Source: Leptotrichia sp. OH3620_COT-345 (GTDB taxonomy: Bacteria; Fusobacteriota; Fusobacteriia; Fusobacteriales; Leptotrichiaceae). From it: DNA of 64,000 nucleotides. Positions 37,374-45,787 of this stretch are shown piece after piece. Below the pieces are notes generated by a model that was not told the origin of the DNA, searched no databases, and was given only the letters and a program-made list of their open reading frames with translations. Within the stretch, counting starts at the first letter, position 1; every line of letters starts with the position of its first letter. The translations under genes were made by a program, and so were the position numbers. The stretch covers positions 23,431-87,430 of the forward strand of contig NZ_RQYW01000010.1 of the NCBI RefSeq assembly GCF_003932895.1, read 5' to 3'.

Positions 37374-38420
37374 TTAGTTGATTTTCTTTATTTTTTCTCC
37401 ATCCTGAACTACATTTTGTCCGTCAGTAATAATTTCTGAACCTATTATCAGTCCTTCCCCTTCAACTGCAGCAAATTTTTCATTCTGATTCAGTATTTTT
37501 ACAGGAACGGCTTTTGCAACACCGCTCTGAATTACATATACTATCTGCTCTACTCCTCTTACAACAATAGATTCTTTAGGTATTACAATACCTTTTTCAA
37601 CTCCCGTATCTATACTTGCAGTTCCATACATACCGCTTTTTATTTTCCTTTCAGGATTGGGAATACGTATTTTCACAATAAACTGTCTTGTTTTAGTATC
37701 TGCTGTTCCTGATATTTCGTGTACTTCTCCTGAGACTTCTCTATCCAGTTCATCTATTTTTATTTTTGCTGCTGTTCCTACTTTTATTTTATTTACTATA
37801 TTGGGAGAAACTCCTACTTTTATTTCCATTTCGGACTCATTTACAATTTTAAACAGAAGCTGTCCTGCACTTATCTGCTGATGTCTTTCAAGATCAAGGC
37901 CTGATATTACACCGTTTATATCCGCTTTTATTACCGATTTATTGTTACTATCATTTGCCAATGCCAGGTTCGCACTTGCTGATTGATAATTTGTCTTGGC
38001 ATTCAGATACTCGGTCTCGGTAATCAGTCTTTTCTGATAAAGTTGACTGTATTTTTCATATTGTATACGTGCCGTATTGTAACTTGCAGCGGCAGACTGT
38101 AGATTTGACCTTGCTGATTGATTGTCTATTCCCAGTATTACCTGCCCTGCATTTACTTCGTCTCCATTTTTTGCGTTTAATACTGTTAATTCTCCGTTTA
38201 CTACCGCTACATAAGGTATTTCCTCTTTTCCTTTTATCTCAGCTCCTGCGGTATATCCCAACGACATATCGCTCCGGCTGAGAACCTGAACTTTTACAGG
38301 ACGCAGTACTTCCTCTGCTTCCTGCTCCTTCTTTTTCCTGCAGGAAACTGTTATTGCAAGTATAAGCAACAAACCTGCAATATATTTTTTCTTTGTATAT
38401 AGTGATTTTACTATTTTCAT
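37374..38420 (-). CDS. RND efflux periplasmic adaptor lipoprotein
   Basis: The 348-residue membrane fusion protein links the RND pump to the outer-membrane channel. A lipobox (ITVSC, Cys27) anchors it to the inner membrane. A biotinyl-lipoyl-like hairpin (NGDEVNAGQVILGID, then ADINGVISGLDLERHQQISAGQ) encloses a short helical hairpin of about 60 residues. The beta-barrel domain follows (VGTAAKIKIDELDREVSGEV). The order matches AcrA/MacA-type adaptors. It is placed 41 bp after the TolC-like gene. Confidence 0.93.
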   Translation of the reverse strand: MKIVKSLYTKKKYIAGLLLILAITVSCRKKKEQEAEEVLRPVKVQVLSRSDMSLGYTAGAEIKGKEEIPYVAVVNGELTVLNAKNGDEVNAGQVILGIDNQSARSNLQSAAASYNTARIQYEKYSQLYQKRLITETEYLNAKTNYQSASANLALANDSNNKSVIKADINGVISGLDLERHQQISAGQLLFKIVNESEMEIKVGVSPNIVNKIKVGTAAKIKIDELDREVSGEVHEISGTADTKTRQFIVKIRIPNPERKIKSGMYGTASIDTGVEKGIVIPKESIVVRGVEQIVYVIQSGVAKAVPVKILNQNEKFAAVEGEGLIIGSEIITDGQNVVQDGEKIKKIN

Positions 38421-38461
38421 ATTTTATTTTTCCTCCCACTTTAAATATATTACTTTAAGTA

Positions 38462-39736
38462 TCAATCTAAAAATGCCCCGTATCTTGAAACTAAATAATA
38501 ATATCTTAATTTTGAACTTATGTAGTCAGTTCTGCTTTGTCTCAAATTTGATTCTGCTGTAAGCAAATCTCTCATCGTTACCAATCTGTACGAATATCTT
38601 TCCTGTTCCAGTTCATAGACTTCCTCTGCCTTTTCCAAAGCGATTTTCTTTGCTTCCAGACTTTTTTCAAGGGATTGCAGCTGATAATACACTTTCTTCA
38701 TTCCTACTTTCAATTCATCCATTACTTTTTCAGCTTCTATTTGCTTTATTTCATAATTTCTTTTAGCCTTATCTACATCAATTTTATTTTCTCCCCAGTC
38801 GAAAATCTGCCATGAAAAATTCACTCCCACTGTTCCGTTATAATTTTTTGTTTTTACAGTTTCGGAAATTTTTGTCTGATTTGAAGTTCCATATGTTATT
38901 ACTCCTGTAACTTTCGGTTTCGTATCCGATTTTTTAAGTTCTATATTCTGCTTACTTATTTCTTTCTGTTTAAGTGCCATCTGATATTCGGTATTCCGTG
39001 CCGTAAGTTTTTCAAGATCGTTTTTCAGATTAACTGTCTTACTGAATTTTTCTTCTACAGTAAAAGGTACAATTTGTATTTTTTCACTGTCTTTTATCCC
39101 TATTATATTTCCCAATGCTTCTTTTGCTATTTCTATATTGGCTGTTTGCTGTACTATATCCGCTTCTATTGCTTTCAGACTTCTTTCAGCTTCTATAAAT
39201 TCAGGTTTTGTAACAAGTCTCAGTCTATATTTTTCCTTCTGCTCTTCATAATTTCTGTTCAGTGCTTCTTTGGATTTTTTAAGTACTTCCAGTGTATTTT
39301 CAGCTTCATATACATCTATATATGCCTGAATCGTATTTAATATAGTATCTTTTCTTACTTTATCCAAAGATAACTCCATTAACGACAGATAGTTTTTGCC
39401 TATCTCTATCCCCGATTTTATTGCCCCTCCTGTATAAATAGGCTGTGTCAATGTGACATTATGTCCATATGACTGGTCATATCTGCCTGAAAAAGGACCT
39501 TTTACTTCTTTAAAATATTTATTTGCAGTTGCATTATAACTTATTTTAAAATAGGCATTTTTCCATGCTTTATTCACATCAAGCTTACTTTTATCCACTT
39601 CAAGCATTCCTATTTTAATATCTTTATTATTTTTTACTGCCATTTCCGCAGCTTCCTGTACGGTTATCCGCTGTCCGAACACAGGTATTGAAAACAATAT
39701 TGCCAATATTATTTTTTTTAAGGCTTTTCTTTTCAT
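38462..39736 (-). CDS. TolC-family outer-membrane efflux protein
   Basis: The 424-residue protein has a signal peptide (about residues 1-21) and two outer-membrane-efflux repeats. Each repeat has long coiled-coil helices with strand pairs between, for example RLVTKPEFIEAERSLKA and YRLVTMRDLLTAESNLRQSRTDY. These are the matching end segments of the two halves. It forms the outer-membrane channel for the pump encoded next to it. No N-terminal lipobox is seen, unlike OprM-type proteins. It starts 14 bp after the tetR stop, so regulator and pump are one transcript. Confidence 0.92.
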   Translation of the reverse strand: MKRKALKKIILAILFSIPVFGQRITVQEAAEMAVKNNKDIKIGMLEVDKSKLDVNKAWKNAYFKISYNATANKYFKEVKGPFSGRYDQSYGHNVTLTQPIYTGGAIKSGIEIGKNYLSLMELSLDKVRKDTILNTIQAYIDVYEAENTLEVLKKSKEALNRNYEEQKEKYRLRLVTKPEFIEAERSLKAIEADIVQQTANIEIAKEALGNIIGIKDSEKIQIVPFTVEEKFSKTVNLKNDLEKLTARNTEYQMALKQKEISKQNIELKKSDTKPKVTGVITYGTSNQTKISETVKTKNYNGTVGVNFSWQIFDWGENKIDVDKAKRNYEIKQIEAEKVMDELKVGMKKVYYQLQSLEKSLEAKKIALEKAEEVYELEQERYSYRLVTMRDLLTAESNLRQSRTDYISSKLRYYYLVSRYGAFLD

Positions 39737-39750
39737 TTTTTCCTCCTGAG

Positions 39751-40344
39751 TTATTTTAACGCATTATATATAAATTCTACTATCTGTTCTATTTTTTCTT
39801 CTCTTGTCATATTCTCCCCTTTTCTTAAATTTACATTTTCCGTCAGGCTTTCATCCAGAAAAAAACCTTCCATTGATATAAGTATAAATTCAGTTATAAA
39901 AGTATCATTATAACTTTTATTTTTAATATCTCCGCTTCTGTTTACAACATTTTTTCGAAGAAAATTTATGGATATATCATGTATCTCTTCCATATATTCC
40001 ACAAATTTCTTATCTTTCAGAAAACTGTCTATATTTTGTAAATTTATGTTTTTCATATATTTAAAAAATATTTCACTTCTTTTGTTTATAAAATCTTTTA
40101 AAATTTCTTTAGGTTTTTTTTCTACATTAATTTCTTTCATTACTCTGATTTTTTCTTCTTTCAGTATTTCCAGAATTTCATATAGAACTTCTTCTTTTGT
40201 CTTAAAGTAAGTATAAAAATTTCCCTTGGATATTTCCAATGCTTTTGTAATGTCATCTACTTTTGTCTGAAAATATCCTTTTTCGCAAAACAGTTCCATT
40301 GATTTGTCTATTATCATCTGTCTTTTATTTTCTTTTCTTATCAT
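39751..40344 (-). CDS. TetR-family repressor of the RND efflux operon
   Basis: The 197-residue protein has an N-terminal TetR helix-turn-helix (about residues 8-55; IDKSMELFCEKGYFQTKVDDI to SKGNFYTYFKTKEEVL). The C-terminal ligand domain is diverse, as usual. It is the first gene of the pump operon. A consensus promoter and a TGACTC-AC-GAGTCA palindrome lie just upstream, so it is very likely autoregulatory and represses the pump until a substrate binds. Confidence 0.92.
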   Translation of the reverse strand: MIRKENKRQMIIDKSMELFCEKGYFQTKVDDITKALEISKGNFYTYFKTKEEVLYEILEILKEEKIRVMKEINVEKKPKEILKDFINKRSEIFFKYMKNINLQNIDSFLKDKKFVEYMEEIHDISINFLRKNVVNRSGDIKNKSYNDTFITEFILISMEGFFLDESLTENVNLRKGENMTREEKIEQIVEFIYNALK

Positions 40345-40370
40345 TCTATCTTCTCTCTCCTTCTCATAAA

Positions 40371-40384
40371 TGACTCACGAGTCA
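40371..40384. promoter_or_regulatory. Palindromic TetR operator of the efflux operon
   Basis: TGACTC and GAGTCA are perfect 6-bp complements around AC. The site lies about 9 bp after the -10 box on the minus strand, at or just after the transcription start, and 26 bp before the ATG. Confidence 0.7.
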
Positions 40385-40392
40385 CTTTATGT

Positions 40393-40421
40393 ATAATATT
40401 ACTTTTTTTACATTTTGTCAA
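40393..40421 (-). promoter_or_regulatory. Promoter of the tetR-RND efflux operon
   Basis: On the minus strand, TTGACA (40416-40421) and TATTAT (40393-40398) are separated by exactly 17 bp. Only one base departs from consensus. Confidence 0.8.
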
Positions 40422-40652
40422 CAACTTTTTATAAAAATATTTCTTCTATAATTTTATAAAATTTTATTTTTATTTTTTATCGAATGGAAATTCACTTTAT
40501 TATAAAATAAGGGTTACAGTATAATACATTTAATTTTTTTCAATGCTTTAATAAATATTAATAGTTGAAATATGTATAACTTTTTTCCAAAATAAAGGTT
40601 TTTCAAAACTTTTTATGGTATTATACTTAAAATATATTGAAAGGAAAAAACT

Positions 40653-41201
40653 ATGAAAATAAAATTAAGTACTCTTTTTATCTTTGTGTTATTTTTTGCG
40701 GTTTCCACATATTCATTTTCCGATAATCAAGCTTTAGAAAATACGCTTGAAACCGGAGACACCGCACAACCTAAAAGTTCTGAAAATCAAACTTCTGTAA
40801 AAGCTAAAACGGAAAGTTCTTCAATAAAGAAAAGCAAAACTCCGTCAACCTTCAAAAAAAAGGATATCAGTAATACCATGTGGAAATTAACCGAACTTGG
40901 AGAGAAAAAACTTTCAACTTCAGAAGATACAGATAGTAAAAAAATGATTATTACTCTTTATCTGTCTTCAAATGGAAGTATAAACGGAGTTGCAGGTGAA
41001 AACGGATACTTCGGAAATTATCGGTTAAACGGAAACAGAATTTCTTTAAATCTTATAGGAAGTTCTTTTTCCGATGAAGTTTCGGAAATGGAAACAGAGT
41101 ATCTAAACATTTTAGAAAGATCTTCAACAGTGGAACTTAACGGTAACATATTGATTTTAAGATCCGATAAAGACACTTTAACATTTGAAAAAGTCAAATA
41201 A
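40653..41201 (+). CDS. Secreted META (HslJ-like) domain protein
   Basis: The 182-residue protein has a signal peptide (about residues 1-23) and a Ser/Thr/Lys-rich linker to about residue 72. One META domain follows, recognised by SNTMWKLTEL, ITLYLSSNGSINGVAGENGYFGNYRLNGNRI and TEYLNILE. META domains occur in HslJ, linked to novobiocin resistance, and in secreted proteins of pathogens; the function is not firmly known. It is followed 37 bp later by a second META gene, so the pair is a tandem duplication. A TATTAT preceded by TGG near 40616 may be its -10 box. Confidence 0.75.
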   Translation: MKIKLSTLFIFVLFFAVSTYSFSDNQALENTLETGDTAQPKSSENQTSVKAKTESSSIKKSKTPSTFKKKDISNTMWKLTELGEKKLSTSEDTDSKKMIITLYLSSNGSINGVAGENGYFGNYRLNGNRISLNLIGSSFSDEVSEMETEYLNILERSSTVELNGNILILRSDKDTLTFEKVK

Positions 41202-41238
41202 ATCATTATAAAAGCAGATTATTGAGAGGAAATGTGAT

Positions 41239-41694
41239 ATGAAAATGAGAATATTTTTAAGTTTAATTTCAATTTTTCTTTTATTTGGCTGTACTACAGC
41301 TTCATTGGATACTAAAAGTGAAAACTTGAGAAAAGAAGAGGATATTTCCTCTAAGCTGTCGGATACTTCATGGAAACTGACAGAAATATCGGGAGAGAAA
41401 GTAAATATTCCCAATACAGATTCAGGAAAAGCTTTCATTACCATTAATTTTACAGCGGAAGGAATACATGGAATTTCAGCTGTTAATAACTATTTTTCAT
41501 CATATACAGTAAAAGAGAATATTATTTCTTTCGGGGTTATAGCTTCTACAAAGATGGCCGGTTCACCTGAAATGATGGATTTAGAGATTAAATATTTCGG
41601 TATTTTGGAAAAATCCGAAAAATTTGAAATGCCTGATGACAATACATTAATATTAAAGTCAGGAAATGAATTTCTGAAATTTAAAAAAATATAA
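41239..41694 (+). CDS. META-domain lipoprotein
   Basis: The 151-residue protein has a signal peptide with lipobox (LLFGC, Cys18) and a META domain from about residue 45 (DTSWKLTEI, ITINFTAEGIHGISAVNNYFSSYTV, LEIKYFGILEKSE). It aligns with the preceding protein throughout the domain. The main difference is membrane anchoring: this copy is a lipoprotein, the first is not. A GAGAGG site precedes the ATG, and a GC-rich terminator follows the stop. Confidence 0.78.
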   Translation: MKMRIFLSLISIFLLFGCTTASLDTKSENLRKEEDISSKLSDTSWKLTEISGEKVNIPNTDSGKAFITINFTAEGIHGISAVNNYFSSYTVKENIISFGVIASTKMAGSPEMMDLEIKYFGILEKSEKFEMPDDNTLILKSGNEFLKFKKI

Positions 41695-41702
41695 TGTTTC
41701 TT

Positions 41703-41728
41703 TGTGAGGGCTCATAATCGCCCTCACA
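41703..41728 (+). terminator. Terminator after the META genes
   Basis: Nine-base arms TGTGAGGGC and GCCCTCACA enclose an 8-base loop, 9 bp after the stop. The tail is TTCCTTCTT, so it has a strong stem and a moderate T run. Confidence 0.75.
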
Positions 41729-41949
41729 TTCCTTCTTACCGGCTATAAATTTTTTGTGAAATCTGAATGCGGTACTTTTATTTACATTTTAGTTTTATAC
41801 TTTATTATTACTGAATTTAACTTTAATTTAAAAAATATTTTTATTATTTTTAATCTCTTTCAAAATTAAAATTTTATATTATTAAAAATACAGTCAGAAA
41901 GTATAAGAAAAACATCTTTTGAATTACGGAAAATATTTTTTAAACTTTG

Positions 41950-42103
41950 ATAAAAGCTGCTTCAAAAGTTAAAAATTATCTTATAACTCCAGATAATATA
42001 TTTTAAAAAATCAAAATCATTATTTTTATTGCATTTTACAGATATCAAACATATCCAAAATTTATGCTCTGACATATTTTAATATCTTATAAGACAATTC
42101 GGG
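41950..42103. repeat. Degenerate MITE-like hairpin element, copy 2
   Basis: The ends resemble those of the element at 44389-44517. The right end read on the minus strand (CCGAATTGTCTTATAAGATA) matches CCGGAGCTGTCTCATAAAG well, and the left end (AAGCTGCTTCAAAAGTTAAAAA) matches less well. The downstream tail, with TTTTTCAAAAAAACA then AAAAAATTTTTAT, is also shared with copy 1. It occupies most of the 441-bp gap before rseP; the remaining 41730-41949 part holds only AT-rich sequence. Confidence 0.4.
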
Positions 42104-42135
42104 ATTCATTTTTTCAAAAAAACATAAAAAAATTT

Positions 42136-43179
42136 TTATTTGAAATATTTAAACGCATCATTAAACAGCATAAATATCATCAGTCCGAATAAAAGAAGCA
42201 TTCCCGCTGCATGTATTCTTTCTTCTATTTTTTTATTTACTTTTATTCCAAAAAATTCAGGAATTACAAATAAAATTCTTCCTCCGTCAAGAGCCGGTAT
42301 GGGAAGCAGATTCATCAGACCTATATTAATCGAAAGTAGAATAAATATGTTTATAAGTCCGAAGCCTCCTCCTGCTTTATATGCTTCTCCCACAAATTTA
42401 GGGAGTCCTATTGGACCTGTCACTTCCTGCATTGATACTTTACCTGTAAGGAGCATTTTCAATCCGTTTATCATTAATATGAAATAATCTCCGAATGTAG
42501 AAAAAGAAGCATGTATTTTTCTAAAAACCGAAACATTAGTTTTTACGGCCTGTATACCGAGTAAATTCACTTTTTCTTTTTCATAATAAGTTAATTTGAC
42601 TTTTTGATTGATTTCTTTATTCTCTCTGATTATTTTTACAGCCACATCTTCTCCGTTATACCCTTTTTGATTGATTTCTCCTATCTGAAGGGCTATATCT
42701 CTCCAATTATTTATTTTCTCCCCGTTAATTTCTATAATTCTGTCATTAGGCTTAAATGCCGATTTAACAGCCGTTTCTTGATTGACACTACCTATTACAG
42801 GTTCGATGAATTTCGGAGGAATGACTCCTGTAATTGAAAACAATATAAATATTACTATTATTGCGGAAACAAAATTCATTACTATTCCTGCTATCAGGAC
42901 TACAAACCTGCTAAATGGAGGTTTTGTATAAAATCCATTTTCAAATTTCTGTTCTCCACCTTCTTCAGGCTGCATTCCACCTATATTAACAAACCCTCCT
43001 AAAGGCAATATTCTTATAGAATAAGTTGTTTCATTTATTTTTTTTGAAAAAAGTTTCGGTCCCATTCCTATGGCAAATTCGATAACCGGCATTTTATAAT
43101 ATTTTGCTGTCAGAAAATGTCCCAGTTCATGTAAAAATATAATAAGTCCCAGTATCAGTATTGTAAAAAGTATACTCAT
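42136..43179 (-). CDS. rseP: Site-2 metalloprotease, RseP/RasP type
   Basis: The 347-residue inner-membrane protease cuts within membrane segments, classically anti-sigma factors or leftover signal peptides. The zinc motif HELGH is at residues 17-21 in the first helix. A PDZ domain spans about residues 125-205 (PNDRIIEINGEKINNWRDI). The second zinc-site motif NLLPIPALDGGR is near residue 293 in helix 3. The length is that of the one-PDZ bacterial family. No anti-sigma factor gene is nearby, so its substrate is unclear. Confidence 0.94.
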   Translation of the reverse strand: MSILFTILILGLIIFLHELGHFLTAKYYKMPVIEFAIGMGPKLFSKKINETTYSIRILPLGGFVNIGGMQPEEGGEQKFENGFYTKPPFSRFVVLIAGIVMNFVSAIIVIFILFSITGVIPPKFIEPVIGSVNQETAVKSAFKPNDRIIEINGEKINNWRDIALQIGEINQKGYNGEDVAVKIIRENKEINQKVKLTYYEKEKVNLLGIQAVKTNVSVFRKIHASFSTFGDYFILMINGLKMLLTGKVSMQEVTGPIGLPKFVGEAYKAGGGFGLINIFILLSINIGLMNLLPIPALDGGRILFVIPEFFGIKVNKKIEERIHAAGMLLLFGLMIFMLFNDAFKYFK

Positions 43180-43304
43180 TTTATTCCTCTCATTATTTTA
43201 AAATCTTTTGTTTTATGATATAATATTTTATCTTTTTATTATACCATACATAAAAAATTTAGTCGACATTGTATTAAGTTTAAAACTGACAAGAAAGGAT
43301 AAAT

Positions 43305-44270
43305 ATGAAAAAAAATAGTTTTATTTTAGGAGGCTTTTTAATTATTATTGCTGCAGTTATGTGGGGAATTGATGGAGTTCTATTGACTCCTTCCTATTTT
43401 TCAAAATTTCATTTCTATGATGTTAATTTTATCGTATTTATTGCTCATGCAATACCTTCATTTATTTTATCCATACTTTTTACGAAACAATATAAAATGT
43501 TAAAAAAATTTACTAAAAATGATTTTATATTTTTTTCTCTTATTGCTTTATTTGGTGGAAGTATCGGAACTCTTTCCATTGTAAAAGCTCTTCAACTAAG
43601 TGAATTCAACAAATTCAGTATTGTCATATTAATTCAGAAAACTCAACCTGTTTTTGCAGTTTTTCTTGCTTTTTTGATATTAAAGGAAAGACCTTCAAGA
43701 AGATTTTATCTAATTGCTTTGATTTCACTTATTTCAGTTTATTTACTGACTTTTGAATTTAAAAGTCCTATACTCCTTCCAAAAAATAATATTTTGGCTG
43801 CAATGTACTCCCTGCTTGCTGCTTTTTCATTCGGAAGTTCTACAGTTTTCGGAAAAAAAATTGTAAGTAAGTTTTCATTTTTGACAAGTACATTTTTCAG
43901 ATTTTTCTTTACTACAATTATAACTATGTTTTTTCTACTTTTTTCTGGAAATACCGAAAAAAGTTTGCTCATGTTTTCAGGAAATCCTAGTTTAATGGCT
44001 CTTTCCTTATTCATAGCTATCTTTGGACTATCTGCAATACTTATTTACTATAATGGACTGAAACATGTGACCGCTTCCGTTTCTACAGTTTGTGAACTGG
44101 CATTCCCTCTTACATCAGTAATTGTAGAAGCAGTCGTATTGAAAAGGTTTTTATCCCCGATACAATTTGTATCGGCAGGAATATTAATAGGATCGATATT
44201 GTACTTAAATTTGTCAAATGTAAATTCTGAAATAAAAGAAATTGATAAAATAGAAAATGCTGAAATTTAA
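43305..44270 (+). CDS. EamA/DMT-superfamily transporter
   Basis: The 321-residue protein has about ten membrane helices in two EamA halves. The first half ends QKTQPVFAVFLAFLILKERPS and the second ends CELAFPLTSVIVEAVVLKRFLSPIQ, which are the matching end signatures of the repeats. DMT members export or import metabolites such as amino acids and nucleosides. The substrate is not evident. It is a single gene diverging from rseP, with a short AAAGG site and a terminator that overlaps the stop codon. Confidence 0.88.
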   Translation: MKKNSFILGGFLIIIAAVMWGIDGVLLTPSYFSKFHFYDVNFIVFIAHAIPSFILSILFTKQYKMLKKFTKNDFIFFSLIALFGGSIGTLSIVKALQLSEFNKFSIVILIQKTQPVFAVFLAFLILKERPSRRFYLIALISLISVYLLTFEFKSPILLPKNNILAAMYSLLAAFSFGSSTVFGKKIVSKFSFLTSTFFRFFFTTIITMFFLLFSGNTEKSLLMFSGNPSLMALSLFIAIFGLSAILIYYNGLKHVTASVSTVCELAFPLTSVIVEAVVLKRFLSPIQFVSAGILIGSILYLNLSNVNSEIKEIDKIENAEI

Positions 44271-44291
44271 AGGAGCTTACGCTCCTTTTTT
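44269..44291 (+). terminator. Terminator overlapping the EamA stop codon
   Basis: AAAGGAGC and GCTCCTTT pair around a TTAC loop, followed by more T. The stem begins within the TAA stop. Confidence 0.85.
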
Positions 44292-44388
44292 ATTGGCTTT
44301 TATATTTAAAACTGCTTCCCATTTTTAGTCCGTTTCTGCACATTCAAATTTTATAATACAAAAAATACTGAAACAAACTTTTTTCCGA

Positions 44389-44517
44389 TCCGGAGCTGTC
44401 TCATAAAGTAAAAAATATATCAAAATATAAATTTTATATATTTTGTTTTTCATAAAATCACTAAAAATAATAACTTACAATTTAAAAAATATTTTTGGCT
44501 TATGAGATAGCTTCGGA
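44389..44517. repeat. MITE-like element with terminal inverted repeats, copy 1
   Basis: The left end TCCGGAGCTGTCTCATAA and the complement of the right end TCCGAAGCTATCTCATAA differ at two positions, and the match runs on into AAAAATAT. The 129-bp unit could fold into one long hairpin. Ends of the GAGxTGTCTCA type recall IS ends in low-GC bacteria. No transposase is present. It sits between convergent genes. A CATTCAAATTTTATAAT stretch just before it recalls the start of the other repeat family. Confidence 0.6.
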
Positions 44518-44560
44518 AATCTTATTTTTACTCAGTTTTTCAAAAAAACACGGAAAAAAT

Positions 44561-45073
44561 TTATAATAAATTTCCATTTCTGTTTTTTTCTTCTTCTAAT
44601 GAAGTGTCTATATCTTCATATCCCACTCCGTTCGGAATAGATGTAAGAACTTTATCAGTGACTTTTGATAAATGTGCATCCATTGCATAAGCTGCTCCAC
44701 TTACAAAATCTATAACCCTCTGCCCTACTTCAAATTCCAGAAATTCCAGACTGAACGTAACCACTTTCTTTTCTTTGATCGAATCAGCTATTAGCCTTGA
44801 ATCCTCAAATGTTTTCGGTCTTATTATTGAAACATAACTCACTTTCATTTTTCCGCTTTCCTCCTTCTTTCCTCCTCCAAATATACTCATAACCTTTTTC
44901 TCTTTTTCTTCAGTATGTTCAGGTTCAGTATAACTGTGGGTTTTCACTTGAGTTTTAGGCTTAACAACAACTTCTCTTTCCTCTTCTTCTACAATTTCAT
45001 CTTCATCTACATCTCCGAAAAATTCTAAAAATTTTTTTCCAAGCTTCAAATTAGCAACCTCCTGTTTATTCAA
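44561..45073 (-). CDS. sepF: SepF-like cell-division protein
   Basis: The 170-residue protein is a SepF-type membrane-tethered partner of FtsZ. The C-terminal SepF domain spans about residues 76-155 (SIIRPKTFEDSRLIADSIKEKK, then VIDFVSGAAYAMDAHLSKV and VLTSIPNGV). A charged, low-complexity linker precedes it. The N terminus is hydrophilic at first, so the usual amphipathic membrane helix is weak or differs. Its start overlaps the YggS stop by 8 bp. The yggS-sepF order is conserved in many Gram-positive division clusters, which supports both calls. Confidence 0.88.
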   Translation of the reverse strand: MNKQEVANLKLGKKFLEFFGDVDEDEIVEEEEREVVVKPKTQVKTHSYTEPEHTEEKEKKVMSIFGGGKKEESGKMKVSYVSIIRPKTFEDSRLIADSIKEKKVVTFSLEFLEFEVGQRVIDFVSGAAYAMDAHLSKVTDKVLTSIPNGVGYEDIDTSLEEEKNRNGNLL

Positions 45074-45749
45074 ATAATCTGCTTCCTATTCTGATTATAG
45101 TAGCTCCGTTTTCAAGAGCTTCAATATAGTCGCCGGACATTCCCATAGAAAGCTCATTCAAATAATCATATTTTTTTTCATATTCTTCTTTTAATTTAAA
45201 CATACTTGAAAAATATGTGTTTATTTTATGAGTTCCGGCTTCCAATGGAGCCATCGTCATAAACCCCTTTATTTTGACATTATCCATAGAAAAGTATTTT
45301 TTGTATTCCTTCTTAAAATCTTCCACATAAATTCCCGTTTTTGACTCTTCTTTTGAAATATTAATTTGGACTAAGCCATTTACAATCCTGTTACTCCGGA
45401 CAGCTTTTTCATTAATTTCTTTCAAAAGTTCATAAGAGTCTATTGAATGTATTAAATTTACACTGTTTATTATATACTTTATTTTATTTTTTTGCAACCT
45501 TCCGATAAAATCCCATTTTATATTTTCATATTTTCCGTTGGAAAAAGCTTCCATTTTATCTCTATAAGTCTGTGCCCTATTTTCTCCAAAGTAGGAATAT
45601 CCCATATCCATTATTTTTCTCTGTTCTTCAATATTGAAATATTTACTTACAAATAATATTTTCACTTTTTTAGGATAAGGAGAATACTTCCGTATGTCTT
45701 TTTTTATTTTTTCGTAATTTTTATATATTTTTTCTTTATTTAATTCCAT
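45066..45749 (-). CDS. YggS/PLPBP-family pyridoxal-phosphate homeostasis protein
   Basis: The 227-residue single-domain TIM barrel binds pyridoxal phosphate. The Schiff-base lysine is Lys36 in ILFVSKYF. FGENRAQ, KWDFIGRLQKNKIKYI and the C-terminal LSMGMSGDYIEALENGATIIRIGSRLF are family hallmarks. The family keeps vitamin B6 and amino-acid pools in balance and has no known catalytic turnover. It is translationally coupled to sepF and lies 38 bp after hemW. Confidence 0.93.
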   Translation of the reverse strand: MELNKEKIYKNYEKIKKDIRKYSPYPKKVKILFVSKYFNIEEQRKIMDMGYSYFGENRAQTYRDKMEAFSNGKYENIKWDFIGRLQKNKIKYIINSVNLIHSIDSYELLKEINEKAVRSNRIVNGLVQINISKEESKTGIYVEDFKKEYKKYFSMDNVKIKGFMTMAPLEAGTHKINTYFSSMFKLKEEYEKKYDYLNELSMGMSGDYIEALENGATIIRIGSRLFE

Positions 45750-45787
45750 TTTTTCTCCTTTGTATATAATAAATCGTACTCATTTCT

